From contig NC_079414.1 of NCBI RefSeq assembly GCF_026213295.1, forward strand, positions 4,596,348 through 4,660,347: a stretch of DNA of 64,000 bases, read 5' to 3'. The notes below the pieces were generated by a model. That model was not told the DNA's origin, ran no database searches, and was given only the letters and a program-made list of their open reading frames with translations. Positions 62,800-64,000 of this stretch are shown one piece after another. The stretch comes from Gadus chalcogrammus. Its lineage: Eukaryota; Chordata; Actinopteri; Gadiformes; Gadidae. The position numbers were made by a program, and so were the translations under genes. The stretch's first letter is position 1. Each line of letters begins with the position of its first letter.

Positions 62800-63700
62800 G
62801 CTCTCTGTAGGAGAAGGATAATTAGTTGATCTGTCTTTCCCCATGTAGATATGTGCGGCCTTGTGCATTATTCTGATGCTGCCTATTAAAACATTGAGGG
62901 CTGTAGAACCGGCCTGTGTGGCCGGTCCTCCAGCAATATTATTCTCAAAATGTTCTATTGATTTGCGCTGTGATTTCCATGGTAATATGCTGTTGCTGTC
63001 TCTGCCGCTGAGACATTTGAAGGTCCATTGGCCTGAGAGAGACTTATCTACTTTTGTAAATAAATACCAGTTTGAGGTGGATGAAAACCTGAGGTTAAAG
63101 TATTTTACGGGTGTTTTGGTCATGGGCCCTTCTGAGAGTGTCTGGACCAATTTACACTCATAGGGCGATCTATTCACCGGAAACAGCGCCCAATGGAATT
63201 GGGAGCATTTGTTTTTGACAGCGATGATTTTTCTCAGCACTCAGTTTCACAGCAACTTGACAAAGATCAGTTTAACTGAGCCTGTGCCTGTGAGGCCACT
63301 TGTGCACAGATTTGTGCTCAAACTCTCAAACTTTGAAAGTTTCAACTTTTTCTCCTTAAATTAATTTGGCATCCAACAGCACACATCCGTGGCTGTAAAT
63401 GGCACATAAAATAAATTAGAGATGGGGTGATTTGTGAATACTGATAAAGTTATTAATATAAATGCAGGAGCGCTATCATATTCATTTCCTGTTTTAGAAG
63501 GGATTCAGGCTGTGAACCCTAGAGTCATGAGGCTCTGACACCAGGAGAGGAAAAAATGGAGTTGCATTAAGGAGAGGGAATGATTTAGCCGGCGAGTGAG
63601 GGAGAAGTGCCCCCTGTGTGTAATGAGCGTCAATGCAGTGAGTCTATCAACCAAACCTCTTCACATCGGCCTCATTTCAACAAAGACTTTTTGGTTTGTT
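62800..63700. promoter_or_regulatory. Candidate conserved non-coding segment
   Basis: About 900 bp free of simple repeats and mobile-element ends, with balanced composition and TAAT, GATAA and CCATTG-type words. Frames are open on both strands at 62794-63240 without domain features. The regulatory call is inference. Confidence 0.3.
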
Positions 63701-64000
63701 TTGGTCTTTGCTAGGCAGTAGGCAATTATAATTGTTGGTTACATTGATAAGTATCACATAAAAAAAACGAATGCATAACCATATAAAATGATAGAATTAT
63801 TATTATTTATTTATGTTGGGATTTGGAAACTTATTATAAATTTGCATTACAAATTGTATGAATTGTATAAATTGTTCACAAAGGCATAGCTTAATATTGT
63901 CTGATTGGGATTTTAACACTGGCTGCTTTAAAATGTTTAATATACACACAGTCTAGGTGAACCATGTTTTCCAAGTCAGTCTTCCTTGAACTGTATCGTA
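63701..64000. other. No gene recognised
   Basis: AT-rich end of the window. Confidence 0.6.

Overview
The window looks like a non-coding, repeat-packed piece of a ray-finned (teleost) fish genome. The basis is the set of elements recognised: fish-type LINEs with an esterase-like ORF1, a compact Ty3/gypsy-like retrotransposon, PIF/Harbinger and hAT elements, a TTAA-flanked element, tRNA-derived SINEs, and very many long (CA)n, (GA)n and (CT)n tracts. The microsatellite density recalls cod-like fishes, but the sequence alone cannot fix the species. I recognise no host protein-coding gene, rRNA, functional tRNA gene or CRISPR array. All convincing coding sequence belongs to mobile elements, mostly broken.

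Layout. 1-404 is an 18-bp minisatellite. About 957-6600 is a nearly complete LINE on the minus strand, with ORF1 (SGNH/esterase type) and ORF2 (APE endonuclease plus reverse transcriptase), each broken by one visible frameshift. 7117-11742 is a 31-bp minisatellite split into three blocks by two insertions: a 3-kb teleost-type repeat that itself contains a hAT-like element with a TAA-flanked MITE inside, and a 977-bp TAA-flanked MITE. 11920-14156 is a hAT-like element holding a TAA-flanked MITE that holds a further hAT MITE; all three have target duplications readable in the text. 15397-17451 is a non-autonomous Harbinger with remnants of both Harbinger proteins. 17478-18548 carries a small P2X7-like zinc-domain remnant. 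18975-19795 is a 3' LINE fragment. 24446-26484 is a hAT-like element with a nested TIR element and a SINE.

27.8-40 kb is mainly single-copy-looking AT-rich DNA broken by long simple repeats. 40742-45965 is a complete but decayed Ty3/gypsy-like retrotransposon on the minus strand, with two LTRs, a 5-bp target duplication (CCCCT), a tRNA-Leu-type primer site, a polypurine tract, gag, protease, RT/RNase H and integrase. 47115-47402 is a LINE tail and 48115-49950 a TTAA-flanked transposon with a proline-rich ORF. 51-56.3 kb is rich in (CA)n/(TG)n. 57720-58515 is a foldback structure with arms of about 130 bp. 58740-60276 holds three minisatellites. About 60395-60690 is CpG-rich and could be a promoter/first exon. 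54.8-55.9 kb and 62.8-63.7 kb have the mixed, repeat-free composition expected of conserved non-coding elements, but this is untested.

How the parts work together: the window records successive insertions rather than a pathway. Because several hosts are themselves repeats with a known unit, the order of insertion and the empty sites can be read directly from the sequence.
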